This document shows positions 17,018-25,369 of a stretch of 64,000 nucleotides of DNA, piece after piece. Source of the stretch: Paenibacillus agricola (lineage in GTDB: Bacteria; Bacillota; Bacilli; Paenibacillales; NBRC-103111). Numbering within the stretch: the first letter of the stretch is position 1; every line of letters starts with the position of its first letter. The notes beneath the pieces were generated by a model. It did not search any database. It had not been told where the DNA came from and worked only from the letters and a program-made list of their open reading frames with translations. The position numbers and the translations under genes were made by a program. The stretch lies in the NCBI RefSeq assembly GCF_011440305.1, contig NZ_JAAOIW010000005.1, positions 310,001 to 374,000 of the forward strand, in the 5' to 3' direction.

Positions 17018-17893
17018 ATGACTTTTTTCCCGATCTACAAACAGATTACCGATTACCCGGCGATTGACCGCCTTTTTCCGATCCATATCTCCATCAACCA
17101 TGTAGAGGAGAAGTTCCCGGCGCACCGCCATGACTTCCTTGAATGCTCATTCGTGCTATCCGGCTACGGCTGCGAGTACATCAACGGCCATGCCCATGAT
17201 ATGCGACCTGGCACGTTTACGTTTCTGCTGCCGTACCAGGTGCATGAGCTTCGCACGGCTTCAGTCGAGCCACTTGTGCTGTATAACTGCATGTTCGACA
17301 TGAACCTGCTGACAGGCACCTTTGGCGAGGAGGCTTGGGAGCTGCTGTGGCAGGATGGGGATATTCCGCCCTTCCTCCATACGGCCGGAGAAACCACAGA
17401 ATACTGCCGGCGGCTATGGGAAGGATTGTTTGCCGAATATACGCAAACCCAGCTCCCTTGGCGGCAGTCCTTAATCCGCGCAAGGCTGCTGGAGCTGCTG
17501 GCGGGCTTTGACCGCGAACGCCGCCTCCTGATGCCAGCACCAGCTATCCCTTTCGCCAAAGCCAGCAGGCCGTCGCTTAATGTTTGGCCGATCATCCGCT
17601 ATGTACATCAGCATTATTTGGAGGATTTATCCTTGATGAGCCTTGCTGAAGCATTTGGGCATAGCCCTTCACGAATTACCGAATGCATCAGGGACCAGGT
17701 AGGTGTTACCTTCCTCCACTTCCTGCACGAAGTCAGAGTTCGCCACGCCTGCAGCCTGCTGCTCACCACAGACCATGCCGTCACCGACATCGGCTATGAA
17801 GTCGGATTTCAGTCGTTCAAAACATTTTCGCGCATTTTCCGCGAACAGAAAGGCACGACACCAACCGCCTACCGCCGCAATGGTGGGTTGTGA
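17018..17893 (+). CDS. AraC family transcriptional regulator
   Basis: A 291-residue regulator. An N-terminal cupin sensing domain shows EKFPAHRHDFLECSFVLSGYG and GTFTFLLPYQVHEL. The C-terminal 100 residues carry two helix-turn-helices, ending with the family signature GYEVGFQSFKTFSRIFREQKG and TPTAYRR. It probably activates the divergent GH130 gene in response to a sugar. GGAGGAG lies six bases before the ATG. The genes are 116 bases apart and share one control region. The GC content of this gene is visibly higher than that of its right-hand neighbour. Confidence 0.9.
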   Translation: MTFFPIYKQITDYPAIDRLFPIHISINHVEEKFPAHRHDFLECSFVLSGYGCEYINGHAHDMRPGTFTFLLPYQVHELRTASVEPLVLYNCMFDMNLLTGTFGEEAWELLWQDGDIPPFLHTAGETTEYCRRLWEGLFAEYTQTQLPWRQSLIRARLLELLAGFDRERRLLMPAPAIPFAKASRPSLNVWPIIRYVHQHYLEDLSLMSLAEAFGHSPSRITECIRDQVGVTFLHFLHEVRVRHACSLLLTTDHAVTDIGYEVGFQSFKTFSRIFREQKGTTPTAYRRNGGL

Positions 17894-18043
17894 GATACAC
17901 GACATATAAAACAAACTTTTATTCATGCAAACTAAATTTATGTTTGTTTTTATTTTTATTTGTGTTATCATTTTTTCAGGAGTTACTTTTACACAAGTTA
18001 GGGTTACATAAGCACTTTTATCTAGAGGAGACCGTGATGAACG

Positions 18044-18700
18044 ATGGAGTCTATTCGTGAAGATTTTGAATTCTTTAGCGAAATTATTAAGGGCATCGCC
18101 GCTCAATTCGGAAACCAATGTGAGGTCGTGCTTCATGATTTGACTGGGGACTATGCAAGCACCATTATCGCGATTGAGAACGGTCATGTAACAGGTCGAA
18201 AAATTGGCGATCCCGGCACAAATCTAGGACTGGAGATTCTAAGAGGCAGCCATGTTAACGGCAATCGCTTCAATTACCTTACGCAAACGAAAGACGGCCG
18301 TATCCTTCGCTCTACTTCCATCTATAAGAAAAATCCGGCAGGCATTACGATTGCCGCCATATGCATCAATTATGATGTGACCGAGCTAATGCTGGCTAAG
18401 CGAACGCTTGATTCATTAACGACAGGTGGCCAGCAGCTAGATATTAAGGAATCATTCGTCAGCAATGTTAGCGACCTACTCGATGCGCTGCTTCAGGAAG
18501 CTCAGGAGCAGGTTGGCAAACCGGTGGCCGTGATGGCGAAAGAAGACAAGATGAGAATGATTCAACTGCTTGACCAGAAAGGCGCCTTCTTGGTCAAGAA
18601 AAGCGGCGAGAAAATATGCAGCTACTTGAACATCTCCAAGTACACGTTATACAGCTATTTGGAAGAAAGCAAATCTCAAGCTGAAAGGACTGAGGAATAA
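18044..18700 (+). CDS. DauR-like transcriptional regulator (YheO PAS + HTH_22)
   Basis: A 218-residue protein. The N-terminal YheO-like PAS domain is seen in EIIKGIAAQFGNQCEVVLHD and RSTSIYKKNPAGITIAAICI. The C-terminal helix-turn-helix matches the DauR type (MIQLLDQKGAFLVKKSGEKI, then ISKYTLYSYLEE). In Pseudomonas the family represses D-arginine use. Here it heads an operon of D-amino-acid genes, with the next ATG one base past its stop, so it most likely senses a D-amino acid or its keto product. GAGGAGA precedes the region of its start. The AT-rich upstream region has an inverted repeat AAACAAAC/GTTTGTTT (about 17910-17950). Confidence 0.85.
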   Translation: MESIREDFEFFSEIIKGIAAQFGNQCEVVLHDLTGDYASTIIAIENGHVTGRKIGDPGTNLGLEILRGSHVNGNRFNYLTQTKDGRILRSTSIYKKNPAGITIAAICINYDVTELMLAKRTLDSLTTGGQQLDIKESFVSNVSDLLDALLQEAQEQVGKPVAVMAKEDKMRMIQLLDQKGAFLVKKSGEKICSYLNISKYTLYSYLEESKSQAERTEE

Positions 18701-18701
18701 T

Positions 18702-19835
18702 ATGACGGAGGCAGCAAGTCAATCCATCGTTAAGACTCAACCGGAAACTCCCTGCATCATCATTGACAAGGCCATAATGGAGCGCAATATCCGTAATATG
18801 GCAGAGGTTGCCCGCAATAATCAGGTTCAGCTTCGTCCCCACGCCAAAACACACAAGTTGCCTTGGGTAGCCCACCAGCAGCTGCAAGCCGGAGCCGTGG
18901 GCATAACCGTGGCCAAGGTTTCAGAGGCAGAGGTTATGGTAGAGCATGGAGTCACGAATATTTTTATCGCTTATCCCCTTGTGACGAAAGATAAAATCGA
19001 ACGCGCCATCCGCTTAAGCAAGCAAATTACGTTGATTGCCGCCGTGGATAGTTTAGAAGGCGCTGAGCGAATGAATGAAGCTGCCGGCCGCAGCGGGCAT
19101 AAGCTTCAGGTGAGGCTGGAAATTGATACGGGACTACGCCGGACTGGCGTACTATACGATCAAGCACCTGAGCTGGCGACCCGTATCCATAGCCTGGAGC
19201 ATTTGCATTTGACTGGTATTTATACGTTCCGCGGAGCGATCTATAAGCAGAAGCCCACGCTTGACTTACAGATAGCTGGCGAAGATGAAGGCCAAATCAT
19301 GGCCGATTTGGCTGAGCGTCTGCGCGCGAGTGGCATTCCTATCCTTGATGTGAGCGTAGGCTCCACTCCAACAGGCATGTATGCCGCAGCAGTCAAAGGC
19401 GTTACCGAAATCCGTCCGGGAACCTATGTGTATCAAGATCGCATGCAGGCTCAACTGGGCGTTTGCAGCCTGGACGATTGCGCAGGCAGCGTATGGGTTA
19501 CGGTCGTAAGCCGACCTTCCGCGGATTTGGCAGTTATCGACGGCGGCAGCAAAACGTTCGCCACCGATGTACAGCCAAACACCCAGCCGCTTATGCTTCA
19601 AGGCTTTGGCCATATTGAAGGCTTGGACGATGCCGTGTTAGAGCGGCTTTCCGAGGAGCACGGCATGCTGCGGCTAGGCCCAAGCTCGCAGCATGTCAAC
19701 CCACAGATCGGTAGCCGGCTTCGAATCATTCCTAACCATATATGCAGCACCGTTAATCTGCATAATAAAGTTTTTTTCACGAATGGCACAGAATTCGAGG
19801 AGATGGCTGTTTTAGGGCGCGGCATGCTGGAATAG
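18702..19835 (+). CDS. DSD1-type PLP enzyme (D-threonine aldolase/D-serine dehydratase-like)
   Basis: A 377-residue fold-type III PLP enzyme with an alanine-racemase-like N-terminal barrel. RPHAKTHKLPW holds the Schiff-base Lys-49. The C-terminal beta domain has PNHICSTVNL, where the His-x-Cys pair ligates the metal in D-threonine aldolases and eukaryotic D-serine dehydratases. The enzyme should cleave or deaminate a D-beta-hydroxy amino acid. It starts one base after the regulator stop, so translation is coupled. RidA downstream fits a dehydratase, since RidA hydrolyses the enamine/imine intermediate; that is an inference. Confidence 0.87.
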   Translation: MTEAASQSIVKTQPETPCIIIDKAIMERNIRNMAEVARNNQVQLRPHAKTHKLPWVAHQQLQAGAVGITVAKVSEAEVMVEHGVTNIFIAYPLVTKDKIERAIRLSKQITLIAAVDSLEGAERMNEAAGRSGHKLQVRLEIDTGLRRTGVLYDQAPELATRIHSLEHLHLTGIYTFRGAIYKQKPTLDLQIAGEDEGQIMADLAERLRASGIPILDVSVGSTPTGMYAAAVKGVTEIRPGTYVYQDRMQAQLGVCSLDDCAGSVWVTVVSRPSADLAVIDGGSKTFATDVQPNTQPLMLQGFGHIEGLDDAVLERLSEEHGMLRLGPSSQHVNPQIGSRLRIIPNHICSTVNLHNKVFFTNGTEFEEMAVLGRGMLE

Positions 19836-19866
19836 CTATAGAATCCATTTCGAAGGAGTCGTTATT

Positions 19867-21471
19867 ATGCTTGATCTCATATTGAAAAATGGTCGCATTG
19901 TTGATGGTACGGGCAATCCATGGTTTCTAGGCGATGTGGGAATTAAGGATGGACTCATTACATCTGTTGGAAGACTCGATCAGGAGGCACACAGCACCAT
20001 TGATGTCCATCGGCAGGTTATTTCTCCGGGATTTATCGATGGACATTGCCATTCCGATCTGATGATTCTGGATCATCCCCACAGCGAAATCAAAATTCGG
20101 CAAGGCGTAACAACTGAGGTTGTTGGCAATTGTGGGCTTGCACCTGCCCCTTTCTTCAAGCAGCATGCCGACTTGCTGCAAAGCTATGTACAGCCCGTGC
20201 TTGGGAAGACAACATGGGAATGGCCGTGGGAAACTGTTGCCCAGTATATGGATACGCTCGAGCGCTCCAGCCCCTCCGAGAATATCGCTACCTATGTAGC
20301 ACATGGCGCATTAAGGATTGCCGTGATGGGGTTCGCCAAACGCGATGCTACAACCCTCGAGCTGCAGGTCATGAAGCAGCTTCTCGAGGAAGGGCTTAAA
20401 GCAGGTGCAATCGGCTTCTCCATCGGGCTGCTCTACGCTCCCGGCAGCTATACCTCCAAGGAGGAAATAGCCGAGCTCTGCTCCATTTTGCCGAAGTATA
20501 ATGGGCTATTCTCGACTCATATTCGCGGTGAAGGCAATAACCTGCTCCCATCCGTTTCAGAGGTCATCTGGATTGCCGAGAAAACCGGTGTTTCGCTACA
20601 CATCAGTCATTTGAAGGCGGCTGGCAAACGAAATTGGGGTAAGGTCATGGAAGCCATGGAAATGATTGAGCAAGCACGTGCACGTGGGCTTGATGTTACC
20701 TGCGACGTTTATCCTTACAGTGCCGGTTCCACTACATTAACAACCGTACTTCCGCCATGGTCTCTCGAAGGCGGCATTGATTGCGCATTGGAGCTATGCA
20801 AAGACGCCGGTTCACGCAAACGTATCCGGGAGGAGCTGGAGCGTGAGCATGAGGATTGGGATAATCTGGTCTGCTCCACGGGCTGGCAAAGCATTTACAT
20901 ATCGGCTGTTCATACCGAAACGAACCGTGTTCTCGAAGGAAAGCATCTTGCAGAGATTAGCGAGATGAGAGGCCAGCACCCTGTAGACTGTATGCTCGAC
21001 TTGCTGCTTGAAGAGGCGGGTCGAATATCCATTGTCTATTTCCACATGGCTGACGAGGATGTCAAGCAAGTAGTAGGTTACGAACGGTCGTTAATCGCTT
21101 CGGACAGCTTAACATGTGAGACTGGCAAGCCTCACCCGCGACTCTATGGCACTTTTCCAAGAGTATTCGCCAAATATGTGCGCGACGAACGGGTATTGAC
21201 TCTGGAGCAAGCGGTTCGCAAGCTTACTTCCTTCCCCGCGCAGCGCTTCAAGCTAGGCAAACGTGGATTGATCGTCCCCGGATATGCAGCCGATCTGGCG
21301 GTATTCGATCCCGAGACTATCCAGGATCATGCTACTTTTGATAATCCGAGGCAGTATCCAGAGGGTCTCACACAGGTTATCGTAGGTGGTAAACCAACAT
21401 TTGCTCGAGAGCAGCATACACACGCAAGAGCCGGGCAATTAATAAGGGCTCAACATTGCTGCAGTCATTAA
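19867..21471 (+). CDS. N-acyl-D-amino-acid deacylase (D-aminoacylase)
   Basis: A 534-residue amidohydrolase whose length and motifs fit D-aminoacylases. GFIDGHCHSDLM gives the H-x-H pair (His-60, His-62). TTEVVGNCGLAPAPF has the bridging Cys-89. Further metal positions are in HIRGEG, LHISHLKAAGKRNWG and the Asp of LIASDSL. It removes the acyl group from N-acyl-D-amino acids in the cytosol and would feed the PLP enzyme upstream. AAGGAG lies six bases before the ATG. It sits 31 bases after the previous gene. Confidence 0.92.
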   Translation: MLDLILKNGRIVDGTGNPWFLGDVGIKDGLITSVGRLDQEAHSTIDVHRQVISPGFIDGHCHSDLMILDHPHSEIKIRQGVTTEVVGNCGLAPAPFFKQHADLLQSYVQPVLGKTTWEWPWETVAQYMDTLERSSPSENIATYVAHGALRIAVMGFAKRDATTLELQVMKQLLEEGLKAGAIGFSIGLLYAPGSYTSKEEIAELCSILPKYNGLFSTHIRGEGNNLLPSVSEVIWIAEKTGVSLHISHLKAAGKRNWGKVMEAMEMIEQARARGLDVTCDVYPYSAGSTTLTTVLPPWSLEGGIDCALELCKDAGSRKRIREELEREHEDWDNLVCSTGWQSIYISAVHTETNRVLEGKHLAEISEMRGQHPVDCMLDLLLEEAGRISIVYFHMADEDVKQVVGYERSLIASDSLTCETGKPHPRLYGTFPRVFAKYVRDERVLTLEQAVRKLTSFPAQRFKLGKRGLIVPGYAADLAVFDPETIQDHATFDNPRQYPEGLTQVIVGGKPTFAREQHTHARAGQLIRAQHCCSH

Positions 21472-21502
21472 TAAAACTAACTATTCATGGAGGTTCATTC
21501 CT

Positions 21503-21967
21503 ATGTCAAAAGTAGAACAAAGATTACAAGAGCTTGGTATCGTGCTGCCCCCTTCACCAGAACCACGGTTTACTTATATCCCTTGCAACCAAACCGGCAA
21601 TCTCATTTATTTATCCGGCCAGGACTGCCGTATTAATGGAGAATTAATGTACGAGGGCAAGCTGGGAACGGAGCTTACCATTGAACAAGGTCAAGAAGCA
21701 GCCCGCCAGACGATCATTAACTGTCTAGCTGTGATGAAAGGATACCTTGGCGACTTGGACCGAGTTGTCAAAATTGTCAAAATGCTCGCATTCGTGAACA
21801 GCGCACCCGGCTTTGCCGACCAGCCTTATGTCATCAATGGAGCCTCCAATTTGCTCGTAGAGGTGTTCGGTGATAACGGCAGACATGCCCGATCCGCTAT
21901 CGGAACCAGTGAGCTGCCTTTTCATACACCAGTAGAGATAGAGATTATTGCAGAGATACGCGACTAA
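21503..21967 (+). CDS. RidA/YjgF family enamine-imine deaminase
   Basis: A 154-residue RidA-fold protein. GNLIYLSGQDCRING, the central helix GQEAARQTIINCLAVMKGYL and the C-terminal HARSAIGTSELPF with the conserved Arg are all family hallmarks. RidA proteins form trimers and hydrolyse 2-aminoacrylate-type intermediates released by PLP dehydratases. This suits the PLP enzyme two genes upstream. It is longer than the roughly 128-residue RidA core because of an N-terminal extension (EQRLQELGIVLPPSP), as in the Rid4/Rid7-like groups. GGAGG lies nine bases before the ATG. Confidence 0.9.
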   Translation: MSKVEQRLQELGIVLPPSPEPRFTYIPCNQTGNLIYLSGQDCRINGELMYEGKLGTELTIEQGQEAARQTIINCLAVMKGYLGDLDRVVKIVKMLAFVNSAPGFADQPYVINGASNLLVEVFGDNGRHARSAIGTSELPFHTPVEIEIIAEIRD

Positions 21968-22028
21968 CTATATAGGACTTAACGGACAATGAAGCTCATA
22001 GGATGAATCTAAAAGGGGCGATTGTGAA

Positions 22029-23174
22029 ATGGAAATTCGATTAGTCAAAAATGATGAACTGAGCCAGGCTGTTAGATTGGCCGATGACATCTTCCGCACA
22101 ACAGGACAAAGCTCAATGGGCAAGAGCTTCCCGTTACTTTTCCAACCTGGAATCAGCCATTCTTATGGGGCATTTGAAGACGGGATGCTCGTTTCCTTCA
22201 TGGGGCTTGTCCCATCTATCATGCAAGTTGGCAAAGCAAAGCTCCATGTATTTTCTATGGGTGCAGTGTGCACGCATCCGAACTATCGCGGTCAAGGCAT
22301 CGCGGGTCAATTGCTCGACCGCTGCAAGCTGCATGCCGATGAAGCCGGTGCCTCTCTGCTTTTCATCTCGGGAGACCGATCGTTGTATACCCGTGTTCAT
22401 TGTTATCCATTCGGTCAAACGGAGCGATTCACGCTGGATGCGGAAAGCGCCGCTCGTCTTAAAATTACGGCGATGGCATTAGATGACGGCAGCATTGGAG
22501 GCTCCAGCCCTCTTATCCTGCGCTCTTTAGAGGCTAAGGATATGTTCGCGCTTCATGCCGCAGCAGCAGCCCGCGAGGTCAAGTATGAACAGAGTATGAG
22601 CGATCTTGCCCAGCTCATTGATGCGGAAGCTTATGCCAGCTGCCTGAGATTGTCGCACCAGACGTTAGTCGGTGCACGTCTAACAGGAAGCGTCGAATCA
22701 TTCGCTGTAATTGCAGTCCCGGATCCAACTCACTCTACGGACAGCAAACCACCGACAATCATCGAATCGGCTGGACCAGCAGCTCAAGTCGGGATTCTGC
22801 TAGCCGACGCCGTTGAACGTTGGAATCTACCATTGCTAGAGATTCCAGTAGGCTGGCACCAGCAGCAGCTAATCCAACTGCTGCAGAAGGCTGCTGTACC
22901 TTCGGTTACAAAAGCGAACAGCGGCACCGTCTACGTCGTGAACCCGCAGCGGGTTTTTGATCAGGCTGCCGTGAATAGTTTGTATGAAGGGCAGCTTCAT
23001 TGTTCCACTCAGATGGATGGTTCATATCGCCTTGAAGCCGGAGAAACCACAATTACCATGACTCCTTCCGAATTGGTTTCGCTATTCTTCGATCCTGCCT
23101 CTTCCCACAGGACAAGGATACCGGAGTGGTCGACTATTCCGCTTCCTTATACAAACGGACTTTATTACATTTAA
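22029..23174 (+). CDS. GNAT family N-acetyltransferase
   Basis: A 381-residue protein. The N-terminal half is a GNAT domain: VCTHPNYRGQGIAGQLL holds the acetyl-CoA pyrophosphate-binding R-x-x-G-x-A motif. The C-terminal half is not clearly recognised; its size resembles Eis-type two-domain acetyltransferases. As last gene of the D-amino-acid operon it may acetylate an amino acid or an N-acyl product, but this is only context. A RBS-like AAAGGGG precedes the ATG. Two back-to-back terminators follow. Confidence 0.8.
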   Translation: MEIRLVKNDELSQAVRLADDIFRTTGQSSMGKSFPLLFQPGISHSYGAFEDGMLVSFMGLVPSIMQVGKAKLHVFSMGAVCTHPNYRGQGIAGQLLDRCKLHADEAGASLLFISGDRSLYTRVHCYPFGQTERFTLDAESAARLKITAMALDDGSIGGSSPLILRSLEAKDMFALHAAAAAREVKYEQSMSDLAQLIDAEAYASCLRLSHQTLVGARLTGSVESFAVIAVPDPTHSTDSKPPTIIESAGPAAQVGILLADAVERWNLPLLEIPVGWHQQQLIQLLQKAAVPSVTKANSGTVYVVNPQRVFDQAAVNSLYEGQLHCSTQMDGSYRLEAGETTITMTPSELVSLFFDPASSHRTRIPEWSTIPLPYTNGLYYI

Positions 23175-23248
23175 TCATCGATTAGGGCGGGATACATTCT
23201 ATCCTTCGAACATCAGCATTTCTCGTTAAGTATTTACTGATCCATACG

Positions 23249-23283
23249 AAAGAGTAGGCCTGCAATCCCGGCCTACTCTTTAC
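23249..23283 (+). terminator. Terminator of the D-amino-acid operon
   Basis: AGAGTAGGCC (23251-23260) and GGCCTACTCT (23270-23279) form a perfect 10-bp stem followed by TT. Confidence 0.8.
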
Positions 23284-23307
23284 GTTCATCTCTTACTTGC
23301 AATATAA

Positions 23308-23343
23308 AGAGAGAGACATTCAGCCACCCGAATGCCTCTCTCT
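23308..23343 (-). terminator. Terminator of the minus-strand carbohydrate cluster
   Basis: AGAGAGAGACATTC (23308-23321) pairs, with one mismatch, to GAATGCCTCTCTCT (23330-23343). On the minus strand it is followed by TTTATATT, 38 bases past the stop at 23381. Confidence 0.75.
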
Positions 23344-23380
23344 TATTCAAACAAATAATTTATTTTCAATGGGTATTTGG

Positions 23381-24217
23381 TTACCTATCCAGTAAGCTCT
23401 TTAAATTCTCGATAGACTGGATGGAACCTGCCTTCTGCTCTTCGTTACCTTCAAATTCAATGGTCAACCAGCCGTTATAACGATTCTCCTTAAGGCGACC
23501 CAGAAGGTATGGCAAATCCACGTTTCCTTCGCCTATAATGGTACCCGCATATGTATCACCCGATAGGGAAGTATAGGTTTCACCCGGAAAGCCTTCCTCC
23601 ACCTTTATAAAATCCTTGCAGTGAACATGCGCAATCTCTAATTGTAATTGATTAAAGGCATCATTAGGATTCTCGTCGACAAGCATGAAATTCCCCATAT
23701 CGAACGTGCTCCGCAGCGCCTGAGAATCCACTTCCCGAATGATCGAGCTAACCTGCTCAGCCTTTCCTGCAAAGAGTCCATGGTTCTCCAGACAAAGCAC
23801 CGTATTCTTACTGCCTGCATAGTCGGCGGCCGTTTTGAGTCCCTCAATGATCCAGCGCCTTGCCTCTTCAAACGCGACTCCCTCCTGCTGATTGCCGGAA
23901 AATACACGAATAGCCTTGGCACCGAATCTAGTGGCGATATCCACGGACTCGATTATTTGTTGTAATTGATCCTGTCGATTGACTGCGTCAGGTAGAGCAA
24001 AGTTATTACTAGCTCCAACGCACGCCACTTCCAGTCCCTCTTGCTGTAGCGCTAGTTCAACCTGCCCAATATCGGTTTCTGGATTCCAGAAGCGATGCAG
24101 AAGTTCAACACCGTCCGCTTTCGTCTGCCTGCCGACAAAATGTATGAAATCTGCATTCGTCCATGATTTATCATAAAAATATTTGTGGCAGCTCCATACG
24201 CTTAAGCTCGTTTTCAT
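23381..24217 (-). CDS. Sugar phosphate isomerase/epimerase (xylose isomerase-like TIM barrel)
   Basis: A 278-residue AP-endonuclease-2 type TIM barrel. The metal-ligand positions are visible along the barrel: LCLENHG (Glu), STFDMGN (Asp), IAHVHCKD (His) and TIEFEGNEE (Glu). Relatives isomerise or epimerise keto sugars or inosose. It is the last gene of the minus-strand cluster, 36 bases after the oxidoreductase, and may act on that enzyme's product. A second protein of the same fold lies at 30620-31495 in the cluster, so the pathway probably has two such steps. Confidence 0.87.
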   Translation of the reverse strand: MKTSLSVWSCHKYFYDKSWTNADFIHFVGRQTKADGVELLHRFWNPETDIGQVELALQQEGLEVACVGASNNFALPDAVNRQDQLQQIIESVDIATRFGAKAIRVFSGNQQEGVAFEEARRWIIEGLKTAADYAGSKNTVLCLENHGLFAGKAEQVSSIIREVDSQALRSTFDMGNFMLVDENPNDAFNQLQLEIAHVHCKDFIKVEEGFPGETYTSLSGDTYAGTIIGEGNVDLPYLLGRLKENRYNGWLTIEFEGNEEQKAGSIQSIENLKSLLDR

Positions 24218-24253
24218 CGTTATGCTCAGCCTCCATTTATCTCAGCCTATTTG

Positions 24254-25321
24254 TTAATTTCCATCAAAACGAATTTCTTTCCCTGTTCTAGCGGATTCAT
24301 AGACAGCACATAAGATCTTCATGATTTCCACACCGTCTTCCACTGGACTAAGCGTAACGTCCGTACCGAGACAACAACGAACAAAATGATTGATCTCATT
24401 CTGGAATCCCGCAACAAAATCAAACGTAAGTGTATCTGCTTGCGGTAGAAGATTCAACATGATATCGTGTTTTTCCGTCGCGATTTGCAGCTCTGGCTCC
24501 ACTTGGGCACCACCTTTGGTCCCATAGATACTTATCGTGTTATCATTCTTGATGCCATGCAGCGTAAAGCTGACATCCACCATAATAGAAGCACCGTTCT
24601 CAAAACAAATCAGCGCATTGGCAAGGTCCTCCACATCGTTTTTGGTGGCATCATAATCAGCGGCCTGATAAAAGGATAAATGCTCCACATTCGCCCGGTT
24701 ACCCAGCTTATTATAAGTATTGCCTTTCACCGATTGGACTTTGGGCTTGCCCATTAAGTACCAGCACAAATCGATCACATGGACGCCTAGATCGATAAGC
24801 GGTCCACCTCCTGAGCGGTTAGTATCAGCAAACCAACCGCCGGGGTTGCCTAGTCGGCGGAGGTAGCTGGCTTTGGCGTAATAGATGTCGCCAAGATCGC
24901 CCGCATCAATAAATTTGCGCAATATTTGCGTCGTATTTCCATAACGCCTGACAAACCCGACCTGAAACACCTTATTGCTACCTTCAACGGCAGCCTGGAC
25001 TTCGAGTGCCTGCTCAACGGTTTGACAAAGTGGTTTTTCACAAAGAACATGTTTGCCGGCTGCCACAGAAGCAATACTGAATTCAGCATGCGAGTTATTC
25101 CATGTACAGATGCTTACAGCTTCTATCTCGGCGTTTGCCAGAAAATCTTGGATGTTAGCATACACATGGGGAATTCCATATTTGGCTGCTTTTTCCTCCG
25201 CTCGTCCTATATTCATATCGCAAATCGCATAAAGCTCAACTTCCTTGTTGTTAGCATAGGCGTCCAAATGTAAGGTTGAAATGCTACCTGCTCCAATAAT
25301 ACCAATTTTCAACTTTTTCAT
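24254..25321 (-). CDS. Gfo/Idh/MocA family oxidoreductase
   Basis: A 355-residue enzyme starting at the ATG at 25321, eight bases after GGAGG; an ATG ten codons upstream lacks a ribosome binding site. KIGIIGAGSISTLH is the nucleotide-binding motif and HVLCEKPLCQ the EKP motif. GGGPLIDLGVHVIDL carries the conserved His. It is a paralogue of the protein at 934-1998 with matching motif spacing. In this cluster it should oxidise the imported sugar or cyclitol with NAD(P). The substrate cannot be assigned. Confidence 0.9.
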   Translation of the reverse strand: MKKLKIGIIGAGSISTLHLDAYANNKEVELYAICDMNIGRAEEKAAKYGIPHVYANIQDFLANAEIEAVSICTWNNSHAEFSIASVAAGKHVLCEKPLCQTVEQALEVQAAVEGSNKVFQVGFVRRYGNTTQILRKFIDAGDLGDIYYAKASYLRRLGNPGGWFADTNRSGGGPLIDLGVHVIDLCWYLMGKPKVQSVKGNTYNKLGNRANVEHLSFYQAADYDATKNDVEDLANALICFENGASIMVDVSFTLHGIKNDNTISIYGTKGGAQVEPELQIATEKHDIMLNLLPQADTLTFDFVAGFQNEINHFVRCCLGTDVTLSPVEDGVEIMKILCAVYESARTGKEIRFDGN

Positions 25322-25369
25322 ATCTAATTCCTCCAGGTTTGTGATTGCCAACTTTCCATTCTATGGCTC

